In this document: piece after piece, positions 1 through 28,140 of the stretch
How positions within the stretch are numbered: position 1 is the first letter of the stretch
Layout: each line of letters opens with the position of its first letter
From: Littorina saxatilis
Taxonomy: Eukaryota; Mollusca; Gastropoda; Littorinimorpha; Littorinidae
Length of the DNA: 64,000 nt
Direction of reading: 5' to 3'
NCBI RefSeq assembly: GCF_037325665.1
Contig: NC_090250.1
Coordinates: 1,119,293 to 1,183,292, forward strand
Position numbers and translations under genes: made by a program
The notes under the pieces: model-generated
Told to the model about the DNA's origin: nothing
Seen by the model: the letters and a program-made list of their open reading frames with translations, nothing else
Database searches by the model: none

Positions 1-175
1 TCTCGATTTAGCCAGTGCCAGGTCTGTCCTCACACTGACTCACCTGATTCTGAATGAATCTCAAACTGTTCACTCTTCTTTCAGGATGTGATGTCACTTT
101 CACAGGACTACTGCTGATGTATGCTACAGCATTTATACATTTTTATTGTTAGAAAATAAATTCAATAATTTCTCA
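1..175. other. Window edge, nothing identified
   Basis: AT-rich sequence left of the first MITE. It should lie inside a RAD50 intron, but I found no RAD50 exon here on the - strand and no other recognisable element. Confidence 0.3.
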
Positions 176-179
176 TTAA

Positions 180-640
180 CCCTTTCGCTGCCAATCAAAA
201 CTTACTTATGTGCATTCCTGATTGCCAGGGAATTTTGGAGTTCGGGGTGTAATAATTCACACAACAATTCTAGCTCCAAACTGGCAGTGGGTAGGTAAGT
301 AAAACCTATGTTATTTTTAAAAGAAATTGAACCAAGAATCTGTTTTTAGTGTCTAAACATGGAAATAATAATTAGTTTGGCTTATAATGATGTTTAAATA
401 TGAACTTTTGAAAAATCAGTCCGGCGCATCTTCCGGTGCCTGTGGATCACACACAGGTGGCTGTTTTGCTTGCTCCAAGAAAGGATCATAATCACTGTCA
501 TCTACCTGTTTCCAACGAATTGTCCGAAAGAATATCTCCCCCTTCCCCTGTCAGTATCCATAATCATTTGCACCGCCTGTAGCGTCAGTCCGTCTTTGTT
601 TCTTTTACCTACTAGAGCCCGTCATAAGGCAGTCAAAGGG
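180..640 (-). mobile_element. Internally deleted piggyBac-type element, TTAA target site
   Basis: TTAA occurs at 176-179 and 641-644. The ends are imperfect inverted repeats (CCCTTTCGCTGCC left; CCCTTTGACTGCC on the other strand at the right). On the - strand around 440-510 one frame reads DDSDYDPFLEQAKQPP, typical of the acidic N-terminus of piggyBac-like transposases. The rest of the transposase is missing, so this is a non-autonomous derivative. It lies in a RAD50 intron. Confidence 0.7.
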
Positions 641-756
641 TTAACTATATAAAATAAAACACCATTATTATCTGGTCATACCATGCCACCGTTATTGGAT
701 CGAGCAACTCTCAACGCTCTACACATGTATGAAAAATTACCTTCACTGCTACTGAC

Positions 757-2458
757 CTTGGGATCATGTACGAATGCTGCCCCTTTAGCGTTGGGTGGAA
801 AGTCGCCTGTGGTGATGTACTTTAGGCACTCTATGAGGGTCTGCACACAAACGTAATGCATATTACCGGAACTGCCAGAAATACATTTTGTTCACGAAAA
901 TCAGGGATGGCCAAATCATCCGCCCGATCGCCAGGGGCGAGTAAAAAATCCGAAGGGCTAGTAGAAACCGCCTGGCAACTCGCCCGGCTGGCCAATGAAA
1001 ATTCTGGTCAACTCAACTCAACTCAAATTTTATTGGCTTCAATTTTCATAGAAGAATTTGTCTTGCGCTTGGGAGAAAGTAAGAGTATAACATATAAAAA
1101 CAGCATTCATATCACATTTCATGTATCACACACAGTAATCACTAGTATAAGCCTACAATTATCACATTTGTACCTGTATCATACATGCAAATAAATAGTA
1201 TCACATTTCCACGTATCACACACAATATATACATTACATAACATACAGCAAGCTTCCATCTCCCGCCCCCCCCCCCCTCCCACACATACATATCCTCGCA
1301 CGTGCGTCGACTCCATACAAATGACATCATCAGTCCATTAACTAAAATGCACAATGACTAGTAGTGGGTACATGATACTTAATACGGTCAAATGCAACAC
1401 TTTGTTGTAATATCGAGTTTTAAAGCCATATAAACACTGCAGATCAACTGTGGTATGTACAGGGCCAGTGAAATTTCTGCCAGCTGGCGAGTAAACATTT
1501 TGAGATTTGGCAATCCCTGAAAAAGGTTATGAAATAAAACTTACTAATTTCCCCTTCTCACAAGAGCTCACTCACAGCAATGTAAAATAAATGGTTACAA
1601 AACAAAAAAATTAGACGGGTGCAGGAGCCTAGAGGATAAGATGCCGGCCTCCCATTTATAACTAATATACAGGCATGGGAATTGAAAAAAGTCAAAAAGG
1701 CTGAAAATATGTAAGTAATGGCAATGTCGAAGGCGCAAAGCACCTAGCCTTACTAGGGGGGTCCGGAATTTTTTTCTCAACAAACAATGGTGCAATTTGG
1801 TGTCATCTGAGCTCCAAGTTTGCCATTAAATTCAGTTTTCAGAACCATTTTTGCCTCCCCCATTTATTTTTTCGGCGGGTACTTTTGCTTTTTCGGCGGA
1901 ACAAAAAAGAAATTCGGCGAAAACTTGCCTTTCGGCGGACAATTCCCATGCCTGAATATAAGCAAATAAAATTACACAACACCTACGTTGCATCAATAAC
2001 ATCTTGGTACATTACAATACCAGTTTAACATGATGTGAACATAAACATTCACAAATAGAAAACACATGAAACCCATGGCTTGACAAGATAATAAATCTAA
2101 ACAAATATCGAAATACAGCCCTGAGAGTCCAACAAATTGTGTACTCGCCTTTGGCTAATGATTCTGAAAATTTACTAGCCAGAGAGCTATCTTTTCTAGC
2201 CAAACCAACAATCTGTTTCAGCAACTTTACTCGCATTTGTCGAGTAGATGAACATTTCTACTCGCCAGTTACATGTTTCTACTCGCCATGGCGAGTAAAA
2301 TACTCGCCACTTTCAGGCCTGATATATACCGTCTTTCCTGTGCCGTTTGGCCCCACAATGAGAGTAAGAGGGCTGAAGAACTGCATGATCTGTCGGTCAG
2401 AGTCCTCGGGGCCGAAGCTCCGTATTCCCATAATGCTCATCCTCTCGATCCACGACAT
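757..2458 (-). CDS. RAD50: RAD50 DNA repair ATPase, first two coding exons (partial)
   Basis: RAD50 is the SMC-like ATPase of the MRE11-RAD50-NBS1 complex that senses and tethers DNA double-strand breaks in the nucleus. Exon 1 (2458 down to 2330, 43 codons) begins [19 protein letters not shown] and ends in the Walker A motif GPNGTGKT. Exon 2 (840 down to 757, 28 codons) continues [20 protein letters not shown] and ends VHDPK. Both match the conserved N-terminus of animal RAD50 closely, from my memory of the human protein. The junction is in phase 0 with a GT donor (GTATAT) and an AG acceptor (TGTGCAG). The rest of the gene lies left of the window; I could not recognise a third exon in 1-756. 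Intron 1 (841-2329) holds several MITEs. The gene is divergent from ADCK2, with 1.55 kb between the two start codons. The identification is firm; the start is supported by the conserved first residues. Confidence 0.93.
901..1520. mobile_element. MITE with TCAGGGAT termini in RAD50 intron 1
   Basis: Terminal inverted repeats of about 17 bp: TCAGGGATGGCCAAATC at the left, and the reverse complement of GATTTGGCAATCCCTGA at the right. Subterminal GGCGAGTA motifs occur at both ends. No coding sequence was seen. Short A-runs flank it, so the target duplication cannot be read with confidence. Confidence 0.55.
1670..1954. mobile_element. MITE with CAGGCATGGGAATT termini, 6-bp target duplication
   Basis: The 14-bp ends CAGGCATGGGAATT and AATTCCCATGCCTG are perfect inverted repeats and are flanked by aatata on both sides (1664-1669 and 1955-1960). 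The interior includes a CCTAGCCTTACTAGGGGGGTCCGG segment (in two parts) and TTCGGCGG repeats that recur in the copy at 34088-34671. There is no coding potential. Confidence 0.7.
2130..2322. repeat. ACTCGCC-rich repeat in RAD50 intron 1
   Basis: At least five ACTCGCC/GGCGAGT motifs occur in under 200 bp, ending within 8 bp of the RAD50 exon 1 donor. It resembles the subterminal motif of the MITE at 901-1520. Boundaries are uncertain. Confidence 0.4.
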
Positions 2459-4011
2459 CTTCGGTTTGCCTCGTTCCTGCGACTGTCTGACAAAATAAAA
2501 CGTCTGAAAATTTGGAAGAAAACTTGTTTCATCTCGTATGTGTCAACGTCAGTTATATCAGCAATCTAAACTCATTTCAAGTTACACTTACAGTGGTACC
2601 CGTAATGTCAGCTACTCTTCCGACGAGAGGAAATCTAAGGGGAAGGACATTGCCGGCTGTATATATGTTCCTGCTGTTTAGTATTATCTTGCTCCAATGT
2701 GGCGTCGCTTTTTACCCTTACACTGGTGCAATTCTGTGACACATGTTACATAGCCACTGGTGAATTAACAGAGAGAAAATTAAAGAAAAACGGTCATACA
2801 GGTTTTCGCATTCATGGGACTCTGGGAGGTATAATCGGAACCGACCAAACAGACTGAGCCAGTAGCGCAACATATGTCGTGACAACCACGTGACAGTATA
2901 CGTAAAGTAGTGCGACATATGTAATCGCGACAACCAGCCGAAGGGTTAATAAACATGTCCTAAGCCAAGCATGTTCTTTCATCACCGATACCACTATATG
3001 AATGTCTATCATTGTATTCATGCACAGAAACATTTCTGCTGGATAAGATTTGGTTAACCGACGAATCCTTACGAGTAATCTAGGTTTTCTAAGGTACATT
3101 TTACTTTTGTTTAGACATAGCCATGATAGGGTCGGAACCAATGTATGGTTCTTGGTAGAAATATTCATACTGCCTCCCAGTCCCAATCTATTTTGAGTGA
3201 AACTAAAATATTGTCTTTGCAGAGTAAACGGATACATAATATATAATAAATACAGGTGTCTGTATTAAGATTAGGAATGTTTTTTTCAACATCTTTACTG
3301 CTCAAGGGTATGATCGGTATATGCCTCCAGAGGCTTGTCTGTGACCTTTTCTAACTCAGCACATTACACAAATTATAGAACACAGGTGCATTCGAAACAC
3401 ATGACCACAGGATCGCATTTTAACATTAGTAGTAGTAAAGACAACAGCAGGAACAGGGTATTACCCAGGAACAGTATACGTTTTTAAGAGTTTAATTTAT
3501 TCAGTTTTTGCGTATACCTTAGCTGGCTGGCCCCTTATTAGGCAGCAGACGTGAAAAACGCTTTGATCTAAAACAGAAACAGAAAGTTCGCGCTGTCTTC
3601 CCGGAAATGAGCAGGGTCCTAAAACGTGCAGTTCCTAAACAGCGAAATTTCTTTGCACTCCGGGTGAGCTCCCTTGATAGCAGACAGGAATTTGTGGAGA
3701 AAGACGCTTACTAGATCTTGTTGATTATAACACGTCCTCCTAACCGAAGAATTACATACTTTCTGTTGTGTGCTAACTTGTTTGGAGAAGGTTCGAGGGG
3801 AAGTACAAACCGACTGCCATTTTTAAATCCCAGGGAAGTCGGACAAATGTTGATGCCATAACTGCCATAACATCCCCACAATGATTTGCTGACAAGACGA
3901 GGCAGAATAGTGCAGTATCTGAGTATGTGAAACGAATCAACTGCTGCTGAAATTAAGGTTCTCGCTATTCGTATAATAATTTGTTTCCGCTGCTGAACTT
4001 CATCCCTTTGC
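2459..4011. other. RAD50-ADCK2 divergent intergenic region
   Basis: This 1.55-kb interval lies between the two divergent start codons and must hold both promoters and 5' UTRs. At 2860-2947 there is an internally repeated segment (acatatgtcgtgacaacc, then acatatgtaatcgcgacaacc) ending in AAGGGTTAA, which looks like one end of a further TTAA-type MITE. No TATA box or other promoter motif could be assigned. Confidence 0.4.
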
Positions 4012-21575
<17,564 letters not shown>

Positions 21576-21679
21576 TGTGGTGTGCTTGCACTGAAGTGAC
21601 TTTAAAACTGATTATGGTCACTTTTTCTTGATTTTTTTTAAAAACAAAACTAAGGATGCACTCTATGTAGAGATTTCAT

Positions 21680-21810
21680 TTTTCATTTTCATAACTTTAT
21701 TGTCCCATCGCTGGGAAATTCGGGTCGCTCCCTCCCAGTGGAAAGCTAACAGCAACAGAGTGGCGCTACCCAGGTGTGAGCGTGTTTAGGTGTAACCAGC
21801 CACCTGCAGT
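21680..21810 (-). repeat. Interspersed repeat 3' of ADCK2
   Basis: The motif ttcataactttattgtcccat followed by cgctgggaaattcgggtcgc looks like a short retroposon tail. Single copy in this window, so the assignment rests on appearance. No poly(A) signal for ADCK2 was identified in the adjoining 100 bp. Confidence 0.3.
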
Positions 21811-21904
21811 TATGACAGAATGACCGAGGCCATTGTGGTGACACGGGGGTGGAACAGGGAACTCGTTTCTGAGTCTGCACTATACAGCGAACCCATTAGT
21901 ATTC

Positions 21905-22306
21905 GTTTGCTGACGCACGCAGTGGCGTGGTGGGAAGATGTCGGCCTTTTGATCGGAATGTCGTGAGTTCGAATCCCATCCGTGGCTTACTGGTGGGTTA
22001 AGGGTGGATATTTTTCCTCCGATCTCCCAGGTCAACTTATGTGCAGACCTGCAAGTGCCTTATCCCCCTTCGTGTGTACACGCACGCACAAGACCAAGTG
22101 CGCACGAAAAAGATCCTGTAATCCATGTCAGAGTTCGGTGGGTTATAGAAACACGAAAATACCCAGCATGCTTCCCCCCCCCCTCCCCGAAATCAGCGTA
22201 TGCTGCCTGTATGGCGGGGTAAAAACGGTCATACACGTAAAAACCCACTCATGCAAAAACATGAGTGAACGTGGGAGTTTTAGCCCATAAACGAAGAAGA
22301 AGAAGA
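21905..22306 (+). repeat. tRNA-derived SINE, body type A, head 1
   Basis: tRNA-like head with A-box-like GTGGCGTGGTGGGAAGATG and B-box GTGAGTTCGAATCCC, then the shared body (GTGTACACGCACGCACAAGA, GTTCGGTGGGTTATAGAAAC) and a (GAA)n tail. Full length. Confidence 0.85.
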
Positions 22307-22309
22307 ATA

Positions 22310-23380
22310 CGTGTGCTAATAGACAATATTTGGAAATAACTCTGTCAAGGTTTTATGGGTTGTGGAAGAGTTGCTTTCCCTTGTTTCCATGGATACACTG
22401 AGTCAAGCTACACTAGACACTGCAGGCTAATCACTATAGTGAACAGCATGTCTTTGCACGAGGCGACGATCTGTGCCAGTGAAATCATGCAAACAACTGA
22501 CATCCCAGCTCCGAATCTTTGCTTTCTGCAATGTCCGATCCATATTACGCTCTTTTTTGAAAGTATGCACATCGGAGCCGACAGTCAGAAACATTTATTT
22601 TCTGTATTTTAAGTGTTTGTCTGTCTGTCCGCTTAATAGACCGCTGGGTCGAACTTCAGGGAACGAATTGTTTTGTATTGTTGTAACCGAGTGCCGTAAC
22701 ACTACGATCACCTCGGGAGGCGAAGTGCAATCAAACAGGATTGAAAATGTTAGGGCTAATTTCGTAGCCCTATAAAAACTGTTATGCAAACCCGAAGGTT
22801 TCCATGAACATACAGACAATCGGAAATCACCAGACCCCATCACAAACAGAATTCCACAATCCACCGGTGTTGACTTAAAGGCCAACAACTCGGGTGCAGA
22901 GTCTGCTGTGAAAGGAGCGGTAGCCTCCCCTGTCACATGTCATAAATAAATGTACCAATAACCTTTCTTGTTTTTTTTTATTCTGAATTTTGGAACGTTG
23001 GCCGTCTATTTGTTTTTGGATTTCTAGGCTTTCAGTTGAGCAATGTGATTCAACTGTTAACTTAAGATATGAGCCATAATGTGTTATTAGATCATACTTA
23101 TACACAATACATGTTGTATTGTGTTGTACATGTATTGTGTTGTTTGATAGATTGTGTTGCTGTCTGCTTTTTCTATTTTTTGGTGAGTGTCCGAATGAGT
23201 TATTTTGAACAAAATAAAGAACAAAATTGCATTTCAGACTTTACAAATATGTATAAACTTGAGTCCTTTAATTCTCCCCCTGTATGTCACCGTTTTCACA
23301 TCATGGTGACATATCAACATCATCACAGAATTTTGGACTAACTCGATTTAGACAGATTTTCAGAAGGCCAAAACTGCTCA
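22310..23380. other. ADCK2-ASB intergenic, with a coding-like repeat segment at 22590-22775
   Basis: At 22680-22775 the + strand reads TTITSGGEVQSNRIENVRANFVAL. This matches the - strand frames in the Helitron-like region at about 31960-31890 and 32390-32320 (TTITFEGEVLSNGIENFRAYF). No gene could be assembled around it. The remainder is AT-rich with nothing recognised. Confidence 0.45.
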
Positions 23381-23382
23381 TT

Positions 23383-24233
23383 ACATTTAGTCAAGTTTTG
23401 ACTAAATGTTTTAACATAGAGGGGGAATCGAGACGAGGGTCATGGTGTATGTGTGTGTGTCTGTGTGTGTGTGTGTGTCTGTGTGTGTGTGTAGAGCGAT
23501 TCAGAGTAAACTACCCGACCGATCTTTATGAAATTTTACATGAGAGTTCCTGGGTATGATATCCCCAGAAGTTTTTTTTCATTTTTTCGATAAATGTCTT
23601 TCATGACGTCATATCCGGCTTTTTGTAAAAGTTGAGGCGGCACTGTCACACCCTCATTTTTCAATCAAATTGATTGCAATTTTTGTAAAGCAATCTTTGA
23701 CGAAGGCCGGACTTCGGTATTACATTTCAGCTTGGTGGCTTAAAAATTAATTAATGACTTTGGTCATTAAAAATCTGAAAATTGTAATAATTTTTTTTTT
23801 ATATCAAATGATCCAAATTTACGTTCATCTTATTCTACATCATTTCCTGATTTCAAAAACATATAAATATGTTATATTTGGATTAAAAACAATCTCTGAA
23901 AATTAAAAACATAAAAATTATGATCAAAATTAAATTTCCGAAATCATTTTAAAAACTTCATCTTATTCCTTGTTGGTTCCTGATTCCAAAAACATATAGA
24001 TATGATATGTTTGGATTAAAAACACGCTCAGAAAGTTAAAACGAAGAGAGGCACAGCAAAGCGTGCTATGCAGCACAGCGAAACCACTACCGCGCGCTAA
24101 ACAGGCTCGTCAGTTTCACTCCGTTTTGCACAAGCGGCGGACTACGGTCATTGTGAAAAAATGCAGTGCGTTCAGTTTCATTCTGTGAGTTCCACAGCTT
24201 GACTAAATGTAGTAATTTCGCCTTACGTGACTT
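23383..24233 (-). mobile_element. Inverted copy of the ACATTTAGTCAAG repeat
   Basis: Reverse-orientation copy of the element at 10627-11483, including the GT microsatellite, the GACGTCATATCCGGCTTTT segment and the terminal cgccttacgtgactt. Here the inner end reads acatttagtcaagttttgac followed by taaatg, a perfect small palindrome. Confidence 0.75.
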
Positions 24234-24336
24234 GTTTTTGTTATGAAATAGTGTTTATATTTGTACCTGGTATGGATAGGAAGATAAAAGAATGTTAAAT
24301 CATGTATTGTCATTCTTATTTAAGAGAATCGGGCGG

Positions 24337-24706
24337 GGATGTAGCTCAGTCGGTAGCGCGCTGGATTTGTATCCAGTTGGCCGCTGTCAGCGTGAGTTCG
24401 TCCCCACGTTCGGCGAGAGATTTATTTCTCAGAGTCAACTTTGTGTGCAGACTCTCCTCGGTGTCCGAACACCCCCGTGTGTACACGCAAGCACAAGACC
24501 AAGTACGCACGAAAAAATCCTGTGATCCATGTCAGAGTTCGGTGGGTTATAGAAACACAAAAATACCCAGCATGCTTCCTCCGAAAACGGCGTATGGCTG
24601 CCTAAATGGCGGGGTAAAAAACGGTCATACACGTTCCGCTTGTGCAAAAAACACGAGTGTACGTGGGAGTTTCAGCCAACGAACGCAGAAGAAGAAGAAG
24701 AAGAAT
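24337..24706 (+). repeat. tRNA-derived SINE, body type A, head 2
   Basis: Head GGGGATGTAGCTCAGTCGG (A-box TAGCTCAGTCGGTAGCG) with B-box-like GTGAGTTCGTCCCC, then the same body and (GAA)n tail as the copies at 6523 and 21905. The head differs completely from theirs. Confidence 0.85.
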
Positions 24707-24709
24707 TTA

Positions 24710-25455
24710 AGAGAATATTTCTAATGGAGAATGATTTACTTAGTAAAAAGCACAAAAACATCAAAATCGCCAAGAATCAAGTTACGCCAACATTCTGTGA
24801 CAAACTTGATATGAATTATAGAATAAATGATCATAGAATGTGTTTCATGTAGAACCTTTTGTCCAACCAGACAGTCTCTCTCTCTCACACACACACTCTT
24901 TCTCTTTCTTCTTCTCTAATTAAAAGCCCCAAAACCTTCATCGGAATCTGAAACCTTTACTCTGGCATTGTAGCACGAATGATATTACACAATGTAATGA
25001 AAAATAATCAGCAAATTTGTGTCAAATATTTGTGACACTTTTTTTTAACGTAGTTTCGCGAAATTAATAGGATTTATTATCGTAAAGCTCACTTGAAACA
25101 ACCCAAAAAGTAGGCAATTGGCAAATGCATTTTGGATGGAATGAAAATTCCACTGATTTGCAAAATAGAGTAATCGCAGAGGGAATATGAAATATTTTAC
25201 TCCACAAATGATGTATTTTATACCACCAAGTACACATAACAGTCCATGTATTTTACGGCCTTCAAGGCGCATCTGTTTTACTCCACTCACGACTCCTGTG
25301 ACTGATACACACAACCCAAACAACTAACAATAAAAAAAATTAAATAAAAAACAAAAACATTTGAATGCCAACATCTTGTAGCATGTACATACAGCAGGCT
25401 GTTCAACAGAGACCCCACATTATACACCACTCGAACAACGTCAATTTTCTGTTAG
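24710..25455. other. AT-rich intergenic DNA, nothing recognised
   Basis: Apart from a short CT/CA run at 24878-24915 I see no gene, RNA or mobile element signature. Confidence 0.4.
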
Positions 25456-25459
25456 CGTT

Positions 25460-25639
25460 TACAGTAGAACCCCCCTTTTAAGACCCCCCCCCCAATTTAA
25501 GACTTCTTCCTTTTTAGGACCTTGCTTGTTCAGATAACCTCTGTAAATTTAGCTCCAATTCTCCAAAGACTACCTCCTTTTTAAGACCTGATTTTTTGTT
25601 CAGAATTTGTTTTGGTCTTAAAAGGGGGGTTCCACTGTA
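25460..25639. mobile_element. TA-flanked palindromic MITE, complete copy
   Basis: Begins TACAGTAGAACCCCCC and ends GGGGGGTTCCACTGTA, with internal TTTTAAGAC/GTCTTAAAA repeats. About 180 bp, foldback. Confidence 0.8.
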
Positions 25640-25659
25640 TTCACAATACTGTACGTAAA

Positions 25660-25729
25660 ATCACACAGCACAAACTTGACGCTACACACAATATTGTACT
25701 TACAGACACACACACACACAGTACTGTAC

Positions 25730-25770
<41 letters not shown>

Positions 25771-26031
25771 CACACACACAATACTGTACTTACAACCACA
25801 GAGAACTCGCTATCAACATTTGTGCTGAACACACAGAAACAGCACACATTTTACAGTACACACAATACTGTACTTACACACAGTCACAAAAACAAACACA
25901 CACACATATCATACACTTGACACGACACACAATACTGTACCACAAAGAACACACCAATCCACATCTGTGCTGAAGTCACAGAAACTGCACACATTTTTAC
26001 AGTACACACAATACTGTACTTACAATCTCAC

Positions 26032-26095
<64 letters not shown>

Positions 26096-27010
26096 ACTGT
26101 TCTCACAATCACAACAGACACAGCACACATTATACAGTACACAAAATACTGTACATGTACTTACAACCACAGACAACTTACAATCCACAATGTGTGCCGC
26201 ACCCAGCACAAACATAAGCTACACATTCAGCTAACAGACCAGGAAACATCCTATAAACAACACAAAGACTGAGAAAATCCGTTCTATTAAAATAACTGCC
26301 ATAGGCAGGTCATTTCTGTAAAGCCAAAAGAAACCAGTTTGACTCAACACTGGGAGTATGCTCATTTTTCTACTGAGCAAGTCTTTGATCATAAAAGGGA
26401 CATTTCTAAATCTAAGATATCCTCACTCGCCATCATTCGCATAAAATGTAATGCCCAAAGCAACGGCTGCATCATGGCACAGCACATATATCACAAGAAA
26501 TCCTCCATCCAACTGGAGAGTCATGTTGTCTCAGCTTCAGTGCATCAGTTTGACAGATACAACATCATTTAGAACAGAATCTTATGTGCATACGCATGCA
26601 TATATATGTGCATCACCCATTAGTACACACACACACACACATAAACAGACACACACAAATGTACCATCGCTGCCCTTTTACTCATCGAAAATAACACACA
26701 CACACACATTAAACACAAACACACACACAAACACACACATTAGACACAAACACAAACCCATCAACACACACACTTGCACACATACAATTTACAAAATACA
26801 CAAATCCTTCCACTGCACACAACACACACATCTTGCTGTTCTGTTCACCGCTAATTACTGACAACAACCACACACCAACACACACAGAAGCACTAGCACA
26901 CAGACACATGCACCAGCACACACAGACACACACACCAACACACAGACATACCAGCACACACACACACACACACACACACACCCCCACCCACACACCCACA
27001 TCACACAAAT
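25660..27010. repeat. CA-rich minisatellite tract
   Basis: (CA)n arrays (25690-25783, 26031-26092, 26623-26740, 26870-27000) are interleaved with a repeated motif ACACAATACTGTACTTACA, seen at least four times at 25680-26165. It lies just 3' of the ASB gene. All frames here are repeat artefacts. Confidence 0.85.
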
Positions 27011-27037
27011 CCTCTCCACTTATTACACTGACAACAA

Positions 27038-28104
27038 TCACTGTGTATAACCACAGCCAGGGACATCGCTGAACTGCAGAAAGCTCATCACAGAGTTGGG
27101 AAGAGGGAGAGTCTGCAACTTCATGTCCTTGTTGCTAGGCAACCTGTTGCGAATAACGGCCCGACACTGGCCCTGCAGCGATGACGGAGCCGACGTGTGT
27201 TGATACAGAAGCTGAAAAAGCTCCTCCTTGTCGCTGTTGGAGCTTTGCAGATAGACTATCAGGACCTTAAAACATAAGACATAAGATTTTATTACAACCA
27301 CATGCAGTATACAGAATGTTGCTTGGCTTGAGTACATTCAATACATAATACATTCTAACACAACAACCAAACAGAGTGCTCACCGAAATGCGTACACACA
27401 CTCACTCACACCCATGCGCACGCACTGACGCACACATGCAAGCACACACACACATGCAAGCACACTCTACATTGTACCGCGGTCACATCATGTCCACTTC
27501 ACATGAATTACTCTTTTTACTAGGTGAATTGCATACGTGTGCCACTGTCGGCAAAGAAATGTAAAACTCCAAATAAAATCTAGATATTTCCGCATTAAGA
27601 ATTGGGATCGAATCTTGATAACACTGAAAAACCAGACACGCACACACATATCCACACTCACACAGATCCACACACACACACTCAAAGTAACCACCTTGAG
27701 ACGTTCGAGCGTTGCAGCAGACAGCCTTGCCCCGGCCGCCAGAAGGAGCTGGATGAGGGTGAGGTAGGACGTGTCGGTGCGCATCGGTCGACGGGTGGTC
27801 AGCGCGGCAACGAGCGGAGAGAGAGCAGCACCGTCCGCCTGGTTGACATCGGCGCCGTAACTCAGCAGCAAGCGCACTTTCTCCAAGGCAAAGCTCTGGT
27901 GAAATAAAAATGAAAACTTGTTTGGTAAACTTGTGCGCATGAGTAATGGTAACACTGCAAAAGCAACACACACACACACAAACAAACCAGTATCAGTAGT
28001 AAAACCACAATTTTCTGTCTGCAAAATAACCTTTTTCACAAAACTTGTTCACCAGAAAATGACCTACAATGACAGCATTGGTTCACCCACTGCATTTATG
28101 AGGA

Positions 28105-28140
<36 letters not shown>

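Noticed and set aside
1-110. RAD50 exon 3 at the window edge
   Set aside because: The - strand translation does not resemble the expected continuation after VHDPK.
24337-24425. tRNA gene at 24341-24415
   Set aside because: A- and B-boxes are present but the arms do not pair into a full cloverleaf, and the sequence continues into a SINE body and GAA tail.
25612-27072. Frames rich in TH or CV on both strands
   Set aside because: Produced by (CA)n arrays; no family features.
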